A stretch of 64,000 nucleotides of DNA from CAVXXD01 sp963765625. Lineage in GTDB: Bacteria > Actinomycetota > Geothermincolia > Geothermincolales > Geothermincolaceae. The stretch spans positions 62,001-126,000 of the forward strand of contig CAVXXD010000013.1 of assembly GCA_963765625.1 (NCBI GenBank). Direction: 5' to 3'. The position numbers and the translations under genes are program-made. Under the pieces are notes generated by a model. The model had not been told where the DNA came from. It saw nothing but the letters and a program-made list of their open reading frames with translations, and searched no databases. This document shows, piece after piece, positions 16,371 to 26,062 of the stretch (the first letter of the stretch is position 1; the number at the start of each line of letters is the position of its first letter).

Positions 16371-16700
16371 CCTCGAGGCTACGAAAAAGCCGTCGTGGTG
16401 GCGCACGACTGGGGCGGCGGGGTGGCCTGGCCCTTCGCCATGACCTATCCCGAGATGGTGGAGCGCCTGATCGTCCTGAACTGCCCGCCGCCCGGGGTGC
16501 TGATGGATTACCTGCTGCACAACCCCGCCCAGCGGAAGCAGTCGTTCTACATGTTCCTGTTCCAGATCCCACGGCTGCCCGAGGCCTTCTTCCGCTTCCG
16601 GGACAACGACCGGATCGAGCGGGCCTTCCGCGGCTGGGCCTTCGACAAGAGCGCTTTCACCGACGGCGACATCAGGATGCTTTGCTGTTGCGGATATGCT
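16371..16700 (+). pseudogene. Remnant of an alpha/beta-hydrolase (epoxide hydrolase-like), N and C termini missing
   Basis: Right after the esterase stop an open frame reads GYEKAVVVAHDWGGGVAWPFA, the nucleophile-elbow region of epoxide hydrolase/haloalkane dehalogenase-like proteins (HDWGG), then MTYPEMVERLIVLNCPPPG and cap-domain-like sequence to about SAFTDGDI near 16680. There the similarity stops and the reading becomes unrelated (CCCGYACKG). No start codon with a ribosome site precedes the homology and the N-terminal third is absent, so this is a truncated gene fragment. The join to the intact esterase suggests a deletion. The right boundary is approximate. Confidence 0.7.
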
Positions 16701-16770
16701 TGCAAAGGTATATCATTTTTAAAGCAGGGCAATCGGACAATTAGGCGATCCGAAAGAGAAGGGGGCTTAC

Positions 16771-17883
16771 ATGAAGAAGCGTTCATCCGCGAAGCTGGTG
16801 TCACTGTTTCTGGTGACGGTCCTGATGCTGGCCGGGGTTCTGGCCTGCTGCCCGATGGCATCGGCCGGGATGCCGAACGTCGTCCTTCCGGGCGACGAGG
16901 GCGCACATCCAAGCGCGCCGATGGAATGGTGGTACTTCACCGGCCACCTCAACGGGACGGACATCTTCGGAAAGAAGCACCAGTACGGGTTCGAAGAGAC
17001 CATGATCCGCATGGACCTCCTCAACACCGAGCCGGTGGCCTGCATCTACAGCGGGCATCTAGCCATCAGTGACCTCACCCGCGGCAGCTTCAAGCAGAAC
17101 ATGAGCACCATCAGCCTGCAGCCGGACGTTGTCCCCTGCGGCGGCGGGTTCAACAACACGGTAGGCACGCTGCACATGGACGGCAAGAACGGCACCAACC
17201 ACATCAACGCCGGCGGGTTCTGCGACCTCAGCTACACGTCCATCAACCTCACCCTGAAGCAGTCCGTCCCCGCCGCCATGCACGGCGGAGCGGACGGCAT
17301 CATCCCCTACGGGCCGTTCGGCGAATCGGCCTACTACTCGCAGACCAGGCTGCAGGTGAGCGGCACGCTGTTTGACCACGGCGTGCTGGTGTTCGTCAGC
17401 GGCACGGCCTGGATGGACCACCAGTGGGGAGACTTCAACGGCGTGGGCGGCTGGGAATGGTTCAGCATACAGCTCCCCGACAACACCCAGTACATGCTTT
17501 ATTTCATCAACGACTCCACCGAAGCCATCGTGCAGAAGGTAGGCACGCGGGTCAACCCCGACGGCACCACCACCGACCTCGACCCGGGCTCCATCGCCAT
17601 GACGCCGCTGGGCACCTGGACCAGCCCGCACACGGGCATCACCTTCGATTCGGGGTGGATAGTCGATGTTCCCGGCGGCAGCCTGACGGTCACGCCGCAA
17701 ATCATCGACCAGGAGCTATCGAGCCCGATCTTCCCGACCGGCTCATATTGGGAAGGCACCTGCACGGTGAGCGGGACCATCAACGGTAAGGCCGTCACCG
17801 GCCAGGGCTACACCGAGCTCACCCCGACCTTCAAGCTGCCCATCGACATCGTGGAACAGATGAGGGCTATTCTCGGAATCTGA
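16771..17883 (+). CDS. Secreted CrtC/AttH-like lipocalin-fold protein (carotenoid 1,2-hydratase-like)
   Basis: Protein of 370 aa starting with a clear Sec signal peptide (MKKRSSAKLVSLFLVTVLML, cleavage probably after ASA near residue 32). It carries motifs of the hydroxyneurosporene synthase/AttH family: MEWWYFTGHLNG near residue 51, YGFEETMIRMD, and WMDHQWGDF near residue 213. The family comprises twin lipocalin domains; proved members hydrate carotenoids or are of unknown function. Given several phytoene-desaturase-like proteins in this window, an isoprenoid substrate is possible but not shown. The gene is followed by a strong hairpin terminator and stands alone as a transcription unit. Confidence 0.85.
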   Translation: MKKRSSAKLVSLFLVTVLMLAGVLACCPMASAGMPNVVLPGDEGAHPSAPMEWWYFTGHLNGTDIFGKKHQYGFEETMIRMDLLNTEPVACIYSGHLAISDLTRGSFKQNMSTISLQPDVVPCGGGFNNTVGTLHMDGKNGTNHINAGGFCDLSYTSINLTLKQSVPAAMHGGADGIIPYGPFGESAYYSQTRLQVSGTLFDHGVLVFVSGTAWMDHQWGDFNGVGGWEWFSIQLPDNTQYMLYFINDSTEAIVQKVGTRVNPDGTTTDLDPGSIAMTPLGTWTSPHTGITFDSGWIVDVPGGSLTVTPQIIDQELSSPIFPTGSYWEGTCTVSGTINGKAVTGQGYTELTPTFKLPIDIVEQMRAILGI

Positions 17884-17900
17884 CCCGGGCGTAATAACTG

Positions 17901-17929
17901 GAAGGGGCCGGCTTGATGCCGGCCCCTTC
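17901..17929 (+). terminator. Hairpin terminator after the CrtC/AttH-like gene
   Basis: A perfect 12-base stem, GAAGGGGCCGGC (17901-17912) and GCCGGCCCCTTC (17918-17929), with a TTGAT loop. The following TTGCTG is only weakly T-rich. It lies between convergent genes (ending at 17883 and 17974), so it may act in both directions. Confidence 0.75.
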
Positions 17930-17973
17930 TTGCTGTCCTCAGAGTGCTTGGCTCAGAACCCCATCCTTCTCCC

Positions 17974-19098
17974 CTACAGCCACCTGGAATAGCGCTGCTC
18001 CATGTACTTCTCCAGCAGCGTATACCCGGGAATCATGCTCTTGAAGTAGTGGCCTCCAACCTTCATGACCGCCTGGTTACCGGAGGCGGCGGCCATGGCC
18101 GCGCTGAAGGCGAGCTTGCGGACCGGGGTAGGAGAGTAGTTGATGGCCACGCGGCGGCCCATCCACATAACGTTGAAGCTGCGGTTGCAGATGGAAAACA
18201 TCTCTGCCGCTACGCCCTTGTCCTCCAGGGCGATGGCCGCTATCTTGCCCGAGACCAGTCCGCCGTGCACCCCGAAGTAGGTGCCGGGATCCTGGGCCGC
18301 GGCGACGGTGCCGCAGAGGATGAACTTTCCCTGGAACAGCGTGGGAGAGCCGGGGTAACGGGAACGGAAGGGGCCCTGTTCCAGGTCCTTGAAGTTGAAC
18401 TCCAGACCTTCGTCGTCGCGCAGCTGCTTCTCCCATATGCCCATCTCCCTCTCCCCCATCGGGACGCGCGAAAAGAGCAGGCCGAAGAAGACGCCGTTGG
18501 CCGCGGCGATATAAGCGTAGTCCTTGGTGTAGCTGTCGAAGTAGATGATGCAGAAGCGCTTGTCGCTGCGTTCGCCGTTCTCCTTGCAGACCCCCCGGGC
18601 CACGTAGCCGTAGGCCATCTCGTTGGGGATATCCAGTAGTGAGAACATCTCGGTGTAGGGGCCGGTAGCCATGATGGTGTTGGGGGGCAGCTCGGCCAGC
18701 TGCTTCTGGCTGATGATCGGGTGGTTGAACTCGAACTTGACCCCCAGCTCCACCGCTTTCTCGTAGAGGTAGTGGTCGATAGCGGTGGAGCGCGTCCCCC
18801 GCTCCACGATGGACATCGGCACCATTTCAGGATCGAAGTCGAAACGCCGGCCGAAGATGTAGGCACGCAGTTCCCGCGGCACGCCCACCTGTGGCTCGCC
18901 TATGGGGATGCCCAGCCAGCGGCTCATCAGGGCGGGGTCGAAGGGGCTGGCGTCCATGGTCGGGTAGGACTCCGGCACGCCTCCCTCCTTGCTGAACATG
19001 GTCAGGCAGGTCACCTCATAACCGAGGCGGGCAGCCGATATACACGCCGACAGACCCGACAGCCCCGCTCCGACCACTACTGCTTCTTTCCTGGCCAT
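17974..19098 (-). CDS. FAD-dependent oxidoreductase
   Basis: Flavoprotein of about 374 aa with an N-terminal FAD site (MARKEAVVVGAGLSGLSACI, then FSKEGGVPESYPT) and a later ATGPYTEM segment like the second dinucleotide contact of the geranylgeranyl-reductase/FixC-like and oleate-hydratase-like flavoproteins. The C terminus has the family's GTYFGVHGGLVSGKIAAIAL segment. I chose ATG at 19098 (MARKEAV) over an upstream ATG at 19104. It is the most distal gene of the leftward redox cluster, separated from the next by a 240-base gap with a repeat, so it may be a separate unit. Substrate unknown. Confidence 0.85.
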   Translation of the reverse strand: MARKEAVVVGAGLSGLSACISAARLGYEVTCLTMFSKEGGVPESYPTMDASPFDPALMSRWLGIPIGEPQVGVPRELRAYIFGRRFDFDPEMVPMSIVERGTRSTAIDHYLYEKAVELGVKFEFNHPIISQKQLAELPPNTIMATGPYTEMFSLLDIPNEMAYGYVARGVCKENGERSDKRFCIIYFDSYTKDYAYIAAANGVFFGLLFSRVPMGEREMGIWEKQLRDDEGLEFNFKDLEQGPFRSRYPGSPTLFQGKFILCGTVAAAQDPGTYFGVHGGLVSGKIAAIALEDKGVAAEMFSICNRSFNVMWMGRRVAINYSPTPVRKLAFSAAMAAASGNQAVMKVGGHYFKSMIPGYTLLEKYMEQRYSRWL

Positions 19099-19130
19099 GT
19101 GCACCTCCTGAATACATCTCTATTCTTTCC

Positions 19131-19198
19131 GAAGTGGAGAAGGGGTCTGACCCCAATTTTCGAGAAATGTTCCTGCCGGCGCGCCGGGCGCCGACAGG
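19131..19198. repeat. Single copy of the GGGGTCTGACCCC repeat plus a GC-rich hairpin in a 240-base gap
   Basis: The element GAAGTGGAGAAGGGGTCTGA followed by CCCCAAT begins at 19131. It matches one arm of the long inverted repeat at 60243-60338. A GC-rich hairpin (CCTG at 19172-19175 to CAGG at 19195-19198, around GGCGCGCCGGGCGCC) follows. The remaining sequence to 19346 contains nothing I recognise. It lies between two minus-strand genes and could end transcription of the upstream one. Confidence 0.6.
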
Positions 19199-19346
19199 AT
19201 TCGGTCGACTTACTTTCGTTCCCTCTTTAAAACATGGAGGCTTCGTTCCCTCGTCACGATCCGGACATCCGTCCAAGCGCCGTATCGTGTTGCACGGTTA
19301 TTCCACCTGGGTGCATCACCTCCTTGTAACGTCACGTACCCGGTTG

Positions 19347-20993
19347 TTACAGACCGGCGATCTTCTTCATCAAGCCGGTGTCGTAGTCCCAGCGGCGTGC
19401 GGCGATGTTGTTGGGGTCCGTGGCCATCTTGAACTCCTTGAAGGAGTCGACGATGGCCGCCGCCTCGGGCATCACCATCGGCAGCAGGTCGTCGAAATTA
19501 CCCATGCCTTCGGGGATAGGCAGCGGCATGCCTATGATCTGCTGCAGCATGCCACCGGCCAGGGCCAATCCGTCGCGCATGATGGCCTGCATCATCGCCC
19601 GCATGTAGGTTATAAAGGTGGCCATCATGTCATCCTTGTCGCCCTGGTTGGAGTAGAGGTCGTACTCCATGTAAGCGGAACGCCCCATGTGATAGGGCTG
19701 CAGGTAGGTGGAGGCGTCGTCGGGGTTGAGGATGTCGTCGGTATGGCCCCGCTGGTCGGTGGTGGTGGTGCGCATGGCTCGCTCGATCTCGGGGAACTTG
19801 TCCAGCTTGCCGATGAGGGCCCCGATCAGGAAGGAGCCGCGCACCCGCATGACGCGCACGGTGACGTTGAAGAACTTCTGCCAGCGGTCCAGGTTGGCCG
19901 AGCGCAGGTCGGCGGTGAGGTCGGCCATGGCCTCGGGGGGCATGAACTCGAACTCGGGCTCCACCGCCTTGGTGATACGCTCCACGATGTCCGCCTTGAG
20001 CATGGCTTCCGCTTCGTTCATGCCGCTGACGATGCAGAAGAGGTTGTTTCTGGGCATGCTGTCGGCGATGGCCGAGGCGGCCTTGTTGTTCTCGCCTAAG
20101 AAGATGCCGTAGAAGGAATCCTGCATGTGGGCGAGCTCCAGGGTCAGGTTGGCGTTGGCCAGCGCGTAGAGCACGTCGACCACCTTGTCCAGCCGGTCGG
20201 GCTCGTAGGCGGGGTAGATGGAGTAGATGAAGTCCTGCTCGGGATAGATGCGCAGGGTCAGCTCGGTGACCGTGCCCAGGGAGCCGAAGGCGTAGCGGTA
20301 GAGGGCGCTGATGTCGGGGCCCGGGCCGGGCATCTGGACCTTGTTGGCGCCGTAGACATCGGGACCCGACTTGACGATGGAGCCGTCCGGCATGACCAGG
20401 GTGGTCTCCAGGATGTTGTCGATGCCGAAGCCGTACTTGGAGGCCAGGGTGTTGATGTTGCAGAAGCCGTGATTGCTGATCACGCCTGCCGTAGCCGCGG
20501 TGGAGGGGTTGAGCACCCGGCAGCCCACCTTCTGGGCGTCCACCTGGGCGTGCAGGTAGTTGACGCCGGGCTGGATGCGCATGAAGTTGTTGGCCCCGTC
20601 CACTTCCAGCACCTGGTCCATGCGGCGCAGGTCCATCACGATGCCGCCGTAGAGGGGGATGTGCAGACCAAAGGTGGTGAGGCCGGTGCCCATGGGCAGG
20701 ACGTCCACTTTGCATTCGTTAGCGATCTTGTAGATCTGGGCGACCTCCTCGGTGGTGGCGGGCAGGCAGACCAGGTGGGTGTACTGGGCCGGGAAGGGGC
20801 TCTGGTCACGGGAGTAGCCGATGAGGATGTTGAGGTCGTCGGTGACCCACTCGCTGCCCAGGGTCTCCTGCAGCAGCGCCTTGGCCCTGGCAAGGTCCTC
20901 CGGATGATTATGGAGCGGTTCTTCCTCGAACTGCATGACTACGCCGGATACGCGGCGCTCTCTGATGTTTTTCTCTATGTCTTTGGTCCACAT
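19347..20993 (-). CDS. FAD-binding oxidase (VAO/PCMH family, glycolate/D-lactate oxidase or cresol dehydrogenase-like), copy 1
   Basis: Large flavoenzyme of 548 aa with the PCMH-type FAD domain: THLVCLPATTEEVAQIYKIA near residue 72, VDVLPMGTGLTTFGLHIPLYGG around residue 95 (the pyrophosphate loop), GVISNHGFCNINTLASKYGFG, and GPGPDISALYRYAFGSLGTVTE near residue 220. The C-terminal half should form the substrate lid. It is followed upstream by the CCG-domain Fe-S protein (4-base gap) and then a second FAD oxidase. This arrangement resembles GlcD-GlcF or an anaerobic alcohol/hydroxyacid dehydrogenase that hands electrons to Fe-S carriers. The cytoplasmic location and the substrate are inferred. 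Confidence 0.9.
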   Translation of the reverse strand: MWTKDIEKNIRERRVSGVVMQFEEEPLHNHPEDLARAKALLQETLGSEWVTDDLNILIGYSRDQSPFPAQYTHLVCLPATTEEVAQIYKIANECKVDVLPMGTGLTTFGLHIPLYGGIVMDLRRMDQVLEVDGANNFMRIQPGVNYLHAQVDAQKVGCRVLNPSTAATAGVISNHGFCNINTLASKYGFGIDNILETTLVMPDGSIVKSGPDVYGANKVQMPGPGPDISALYRYAFGSLGTVTELTLRIYPEQDFIYSIYPAYEPDRLDKVVDVLYALANANLTLELAHMQDSFYGIFLGENNKAASAIADSMPRNNLFCIVSGMNEAEAMLKADIVERITKAVEPEFEFMPPEAMADLTADLRSANLDRWQKFFNVTVRVMRVRGSFLIGALIGKLDKFPEIERAMRTTTTDQRGHTDDILNPDDASTYLQPYHMGRSAYMEYDLYSNQGDKDDMMATFITYMRAMMQAIMRDGLALAGGMLQQIIGMPLPIPEGMGNFDDLLPMVMPEAAAIVDSFKEFKMATDPNNIAARRWDYDTGLMKKIAGL

Positions 20994-20997
20994 AAAC

Positions 20998-22218
20998 CTA
21001 CACCTCCTTCCCCAGCCCGAGCATTACCAGTTCGGCCAGGTCGTATACTTTCATGGGGCTCCCCTTGGCCTCGATGGCCTTGCGGAACATCTGCACGCAG
21101 TAGGGGCAGGAGGTGACGATGGCCTCCGCGCCCGTCGACTCCGCCTCGAAGAGGCGTTCCTTGGCGGTCCACAGGGCGAAGTCCGGGAAGGCGTAGGGCA
21201 CGCCTCCGCCGCCGCCGCAGCACAGGGCGTTGAAGGTGGCGCGGGGGAACTCCACCAGTTCCAGCCCGGGGATGGCCTTCAGCACCGAGCGGGGCTTTTT
21301 GTACTGGTCGAAGCGGCGTCCCAGCTTGCAGGGATCGTGATATGCCACTTTCATCTTGACTTCGGTGGTGGGCTTGAGGGTCTTGGTCTTTTTGGCCAGC
21401 CGCCACAGGGCCTCGGTGATCTGCAGCACCTCGATGTCGCCGAGCTGCTCCTTGTACTCTTCCTTGAAGACCCAGGCACAGTGGCTGCAGGGAGCGACGA
21501 TGGTCTTGACTCCCAGCGCCGTGAAGCGTTCGATGTTCTCATAAGCGAAGGTCTCGAAGTAGTCGCGGTCGCCCACCAGCAGCATGGGGGCGCCGCAGCA
21601 GAGTTCCTCGGCCCCCAGGGTGCCGACGTCCATGCCGCCCTCCACTAAGGCCATGGCCGCTGAGCGCACCGCCTTCAAGAGGTTGGGGTCGGCGGCGTAG
21701 GTGCAGCCGGCGAAGAAGAGCACTTCCGCTTTCTCGGTGTTGAGGTTTTTCAGCGGCAGGCCCTTGGCCCAGTCGCCGCGCTTATCGCGGGGCAGGTCCC
21801 AGGGATTGTCGTTTTTCTCCAGCGAATCGGCCAGGGCCTTATGCTCGGGCATGGGGCCCCAGCCCTCGGCGACGGCTCGCTCGCGCATCAGCTCGAAGAC
21901 CTTGGTGGGCAGGATCTGCTTGACTTCGTAGCACTGCTCCTGGCAGGAGGAGCAGAGGTTGCAGGAGTAGAGGATGCCGGCCATGGACTCGTTGGGCTCT
22001 AGTTCCTTGGTGTGGAGGCCGCGGGCCAGTTCCATCTTGCCCGAGGCGTAGTAGGCCTCCCAGCGGAAGCGGGTGCCGGAGGGGCAGTTGCGCCAGAAGC
22101 GGGAGTCTTCGCAGAACTGAACGTGCACGCCCTGGCAGATCTTGCACTTGGTGCAGATGGAGTAGTCGGCCTGCAGTTCCTCCAGTACCTGGCGGGGAGC
22201 GGTAATGCGTTTTTCCAT
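20998..22218 (-). CDS. Fe-S oxidoreductase with two CCG (cysteine-rich) domains, GlpC/HdrB/GlcF-like
   Basis: A 406-aa electron-transfer protein. The N-terminal third has two ferredoxin-like cysteine clusters, CTKCKICQGVHVQFC (near residue 22) and CNLCSSCQEQC (near residue 91). The two CCG domains follow, with CCGAPML (near residue 208) and APCSHC (near 243), then DPCKLGRRF (near 295), CCGGGGG (near 330) and SCPYC (near 363). The family links flavin dehydrogenases to quinones, ferredoxin or disulfides through noncubane clusters. Placed between two FAD oxidases with 3- and 4-base gaps, it very probably forms a complex with them, in the manner of GlcDEF or LldEFG. Confidence 0.92.
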   Translation of the reverse strand: MEKRITAPRQVLEELQADYSICTKCKICQGVHVQFCEDSRFWRNCPSGTRFRWEAYYASGKMELARGLHTKELEPNESMAGILYSCNLCSSCQEQCYEVKQILPTKVFELMRERAVAEGWGPMPEHKALADSLEKNDNPWDLPRDKRGDWAKGLPLKNLNTEKAEVLFFAGCTYAADPNLLKAVRSAAMALVEGGMDVGTLGAEELCCGAPMLLVGDRDYFETFAYENIERFTALGVKTIVAPCSHCAWVFKEEYKEQLGDIEVLQITEALWRLAKKTKTLKPTTEVKMKVAYHDPCKLGRRFDQYKKPRSVLKAIPGLELVEFPRATFNALCCGGGGGVPYAFPDFALWTAKERLFEAESTGAEAIVTSCPYCVQMFRKAIEAKGSPMKVYDLAELVMLGLGKEV

Positions 22219-22221
22219 TGC

Positions 22222-23614
22222 TTACACTCCTTCCAGTAGTTGTTCGGGGTTGAGTATCCCGGAGGGGTCGACGATGTTTTTAAACAGTTTGATGGTCCTC
22301 AGGTAGCCCTCGTCCGCCTGGCCGTAGATGTAGTCGGCCACTTTTCCCAGCGGCTTGTCGACGAAGGACTTCTTATCGATGAGCATTTTGAAGGCGTCCA
22401 GGCAGGCCTTGTCGGCCTTGTCCTCGTCTGAGGAGTCGTAGTAGACGTCGCTCTCGATGTAGGCCGAGCCGCCGTAGTAGACCGGCGCGATGATCTGGCC
22501 GACGTCGGAGGCGGCGAAGCCGTTTTTCTCCAGCGACGCCGAGACGTCGGCGGTGAGCCCTTTGACGTTGGAGTAGAAGTCGTAGCTGAAGACGTGCTTG
22601 GTCGCGCCCTTGAAGTAGTCACGGTCGGCGACGTACCAGGGCTTGGAGAGCTGTTTGTCGATGGCCTCCACCAGCTCGCCCTCGACGAGCTTGCCACCGA
22701 AGCGGGCGGCGTCGTCAGCCGCGAAGGCCGACCACATGTCCACCAGCTCGGGATGGTGCTCGTTGGTCACTACGGTCAGCCACGGCGGGAGCTTGGCCGC
22801 AAGGGCCTCGGCCTCGGCCGGGGTTTTGGAGAGCAGCACCGAGAGGTAGCGGGCGTTGGCGGTGAAGGTCTCGAAGCAATGCTCCTCGCGGGATACCTTG
22901 TAGGCCAGCTCGCAGGCCGGCCCCAGGTCGTCGAAGCCCCAGAGCTGGACCTTGCGGGTCTCGCGCAGGGGGTAGGTGTAGACGATGCTGTAGAAGGGAA
23001 TGCCGTAGATGTCTTCGCTCGCCCCGAAGAAGAGGGAGAACTGCGGCGCCTGGTCCTCGCGGAAGTCGCACATGCCCTCATCGGTCATCTGCTGGGCGCC
23101 GGACACCCAGATGCGGCCGTCGGCCAAGTACGGCGTGGAAGATGGTCAGCTGGGGATGGCGGAAGCCGCTGCAGCCCATCAGCATGTCGCGGTCCAGGTA
23201 GGTGCGGAGCACCTGGTGGCTGGTGGCGGCCATGGGCAGGAGCAGCTTGCAGTCGTTCTTCAGGCAGACCGGGATCAGCTGCTCGAAAGTGACGCCGGCG
23301 CCGATATTGGCGGTGAGGTTGCGCCGGTCGATCAGCTTGATGTCGGTCATGCGGGAAACGTCGATGAGCAGGCCTTCCTTCTCGGTCAGGGCCGGGTCCA
23401 TTTTGTCCCGGCGAAGGGTGTACATGGAGATGCCCTTCTGGTAGGCGAGGTCGGCGACCTCTGCCAGGTCGTATTCGTCTTGCGGCCGCACCAGCACCAA
23501 CTGCGGACGGTCGCCCATGTGCGGGAAGTTCTTTTCCAGGGCGGCCTTGCCCTGGAGGACATTCTCCTTCCCCACCATCTCGGCGATCTGTTTGATCACG
23601 CCTTCAGCAATCAT
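22222..23614 (-). CDS. FAD-binding oxidase (VAO/PCMH family), copy 2, frameshifted
   Basis: The N-terminal part (23614 to about 23130) starts MIAEGVIKQIAEMVG after AGGAGGAAGAGG and contains QLVLVRPQDEYDLAEVADLA and GAGVTFEQLIPVCL, the FAD domain. The remainder (about 23127 to 22222) runs to a typical C terminus (GILNPEQLLEGV). The join is one base off: FHAVL in one frame must continue as ADGRIWVSG in the other, near 23127-23132. This is consistent with a single inserted base, real or technical. The expected full protein is about 463 aa. It lies 3 bases upstream of the CCG-domain gene. Its domain is shorter than copy 1, so the pair may be a catalytic and an electron-transfer subunit, as in GlcD/GlcE. 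Confidence 0.85.
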
Positions 23615-23668
23615 CCTCTTCCTCCTTTTTCCCTCGTTCCCTTTTGTCACGAACAACGCAAGTAACCA

Positions 23669-24475
23669 TCAGCGGTAGTCGACCAAGGTCTCGATGCGGT
23701 CGCAGACCTCATCCACCAGGCCGGGGTTGGAGAGCGAGATGCCGATGGCGTGACGTCTGCAGGCCCTGGCGCAGCGTCCGCAGGCCACGCAGCCCTCGCC
23801 GATCACTGCCCGCTCCCCCTCGATCCGGATGACCTTGAGGAAGCAGGAATCGACGCAGAGGCCGCAGCCGTTGCACTTCTGGCCCACTTCCACCGTGATG
23901 CCCTCCAGCACGTTGAGGTTCTCGGCCCGCGAGGCGGGAGGGACGTAGCGGGCGAAGCGGGAGATGGAGCAGCACTCGCAGCAGAAGCAGACCGATAGGA
24001 GCTGCTTCTTGTTCCTGATCCCGAAGACCAGGTTGTCCACCCGGGCCTTGCCCACGAAAGGGATGAGGCCGGCTTCCGCCGCCCGGCGCACGTGCTCCCT
24101 GGCCTCGGCGGGCGATACCTCGCGGCTGATGTCCGGGCTGATCTCCAGGGCGGAGTCCCCCATCATCAGGCAGCCGATGTCGGCAGGGTAGTTCTCGCAT
24201 CCCAGGGTGGCGCGGCAGAGGCACTTGTCTACGATCACCCGGTGGGACGTGCGGTCGATGAGCTCATAGATGATCTCCACCGGCATGGGAGTGCCTTCGT
24301 CTAAGTGGATGTCCTGGTTGACGGCCAGGAAGTAGATGTTCAGCCCGTCCTTGCGGTACCAGGGCACCAGCCGTTTGATCCAGCCGATGCGCGCCGCCGG
24401 GGCCAGTGCTTCGAACCAGCGCCAGTTGACGGGGCGCATCACCAGGTGCTCGATCTGCCATCTGCCTCTACCCAT
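23669..24475 (-). CDS. Cysteine-rich 4Fe-4S protein with C-terminal 2x[4Fe-4S] ferredoxin domain, copy 1
   Basis: Soluble electron carrier of 268 aa; ATG at 24475 follows AGGAGGGG. The N-terminal region of about 200 aa has two unusual cysteine groups: C-x-C-x5-C-x8-C in DKCLCRATLGCENYPADIGC and the dense CFCCECC. The C-terminal region has two ferredoxin sites, CNGCGLCVDSC and CVACGRCARAC. The C-terminal clusters are standard; the N-terminal metal sites are of a type I cannot name. A clear paralogue lies at 37805-38608. It probably passes electrons between the desaturase-like flavoprotein (14-base gap) and the FAD/CCG complex in this operon. Partners are inferred from gene order. Confidence 0.85.
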   Translation of the reverse strand: MGRGRWQIEHLVMRPVNWRWFEALAPAARIGWIKRLVPWYRKDGLNIYFLAVNQDIHLDEGTPMPVEIIYELIDRTSHRVIVDKCLCRATLGCENYPADIGCLMMGDSALEISPDISREVSPAEAREHVRRAAEAGLIPFVGKARVDNLVFGIRNKKQLLSVCFCCECCSISRFARYVPPASRAENLNVLEGITVEVGQKCNGCGLCVDSCFLKVIRIEGERAVIGEGCVACGRCARACRRHAIGISLSNPGLVDEVCDRIETLVDYR

Positions 24476-24489
24476 CAGGAATCCCCTCC

Positions 24490-25962
24490 TTATGAACAAC
24501 CGGCCAGCAACCCCGCCAAATGTATGGCGCTGGCGCTGGCCTGCTCGGTCCCTATTCCACGCGCGCCCGCATCCGCGCCCACCAGCCACAGCCCCTTCAC
24601 CGGCGTGCGCGGTCTGGGCTTGAGAGTCCCTGTCTGTCCGACGCGCTGGCCGATTCCGACACATTCGCCGGTGCTTCTGCCGGAGATGGCCGCCGTATCG
24701 GTTACGTCGGTGCGCATGCTCCACATGATCTCCTTCCGCGCCCTGGGGTAGAGCTCGAAAAACCTCTCCTCGGCGCGGTCGAGGATGCGCCGGCAGTGCT
24801 CGAGACTGTCGGGGTTGATGTCGGAAGGCCCGGGCACCCCCATCATCACCAGCTGCCGGCCCGCCGGGGCGACCACGGGGTCCCAGTCCGTGGGCAGGGG
24901 TATGAACAGGAAGGGGTCCTCGGGGGTACTCCCGTCGTCCAGGTAGCGGAACATGGCGTCCGGGTCCATGAAGGGGATGTTGAAGAAGCCGGCGGAAGGG
25001 CTGTCTACCACCTTGGAAGCCATGCCATATTTCACCGTGATGAAGGAATAGGAGTTGGTAAGGCCCTTCACCCAGCCCACGTACCTGTCCGGGAAATGTA
25101 GCTCCCCGGCCATCTCCACCGTCCGCTTGATGCCGGCGTTCGATATCACGGTATCGGCCGGTATCTCCTCGCCATCGGAGATCTCGACCCCGGTGGCTCT
25201 TCCTCCTTCAACAAGGATACGCCTGACCGCGCAACCGGTGCGCAGTTCGCCGCCCTCCCGCAGAAAAGCGCGGATAAAGGATCCCGGTATCTCTTTCGAC
25301 CCACCGGCGGGGATGCCCAGGGATTTATCGCGGAAGGTGTTGGCCATGCACCACAGAAACTCGCCCGCCGACGACTGATCGTAGGGAAGCACGAAGATGA
25401 GCATGGAAAGGGCGTTGGCAACCCGGAGGAACACCGGGTAATCGGTGAATTTCAGAAGAAAATCCCGCGTGCTTATCCCGTCCAGGTCGTTGAAGAAAGA
25501 GGGTCCTGCCGGGCGAGCTTTCTGGCCGTGTCGATCAGCCCGCGCATGCCCGATTTCTTCACGGCATAGTGGAAGGCCTTCAGCAGAGAAGGGCGGAAGG
25601 TCCCGTCACGGTAGGCGCCGGCCCATTCAGCCAGGTTGCGCCGGGAACCAAGGTCCTGGTAGAGGGAGATGATCCTCTTGTCCTCCACGTAACCGCAGGT
25701 GCCCGGGTCGCTCACCAGCCACTTGAGGTCGCCGCCGATCATGTTGTCCAGGGCGGTGTGCGGGCCTCCCGGCCCCCGCGAGTACATGTGCACCCCCGAG
25801 TCGACGATGAAACCTTCTTTATCGAAGCTGTGAGCACTTACCACCGGTGAACCCGTTCCGCTCCAGCAGGGTCACCTGGTGCCCCCGTGACTGGAGAAGC
25901 GCGGCGACCCCCGCGCCCCCGGGCCCTGACCCGACAACGACCGTGTGCCCGTTCAAAGCCAT
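24490..25962 (-). CDS. Phytoene desaturase (CrtI)-like FAD oxidoreductase with two frameshifts
   Basis: Three overlapping pieces make one protein of about 490 aa. The N terminus from 25962 reads MALNGHTVVVGSGPGGAGVA, the FAD motif, then RNGFTGG. It breaks at about 25850 and continues as VVSAHSFDKEGFIVDSG in the next frame. That breaks at about 25485 and continues as FFNDLDGISTRDFLLKF in the third. The C terminus VKGLWLVGADAGARGIGTEQ is the family's second FAD contact. Family members remove hydrogens from carotenoids or related lipids. Two frameshifts so close together could be decay or assembly error. It lies downstream of the NTF2-like gene in the second TetR-controlled operon. Confidence 0.8.
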
Positions 25963-26062
25963 GTAGTCTCCTTTCTTGAGAAGCCAGTAGCTGGGACTTG
26001 TGCTGCCGGGACGATGCCGTCTTTAAGGCATCACAGCAGAGGGCATAACGCGTGTTTCTTAT

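Noticed and set aside
19131..19198. Insertion sequence end
   Set aside because: No transposase or target duplication is present; it matches a dispersed palindromic element instead.
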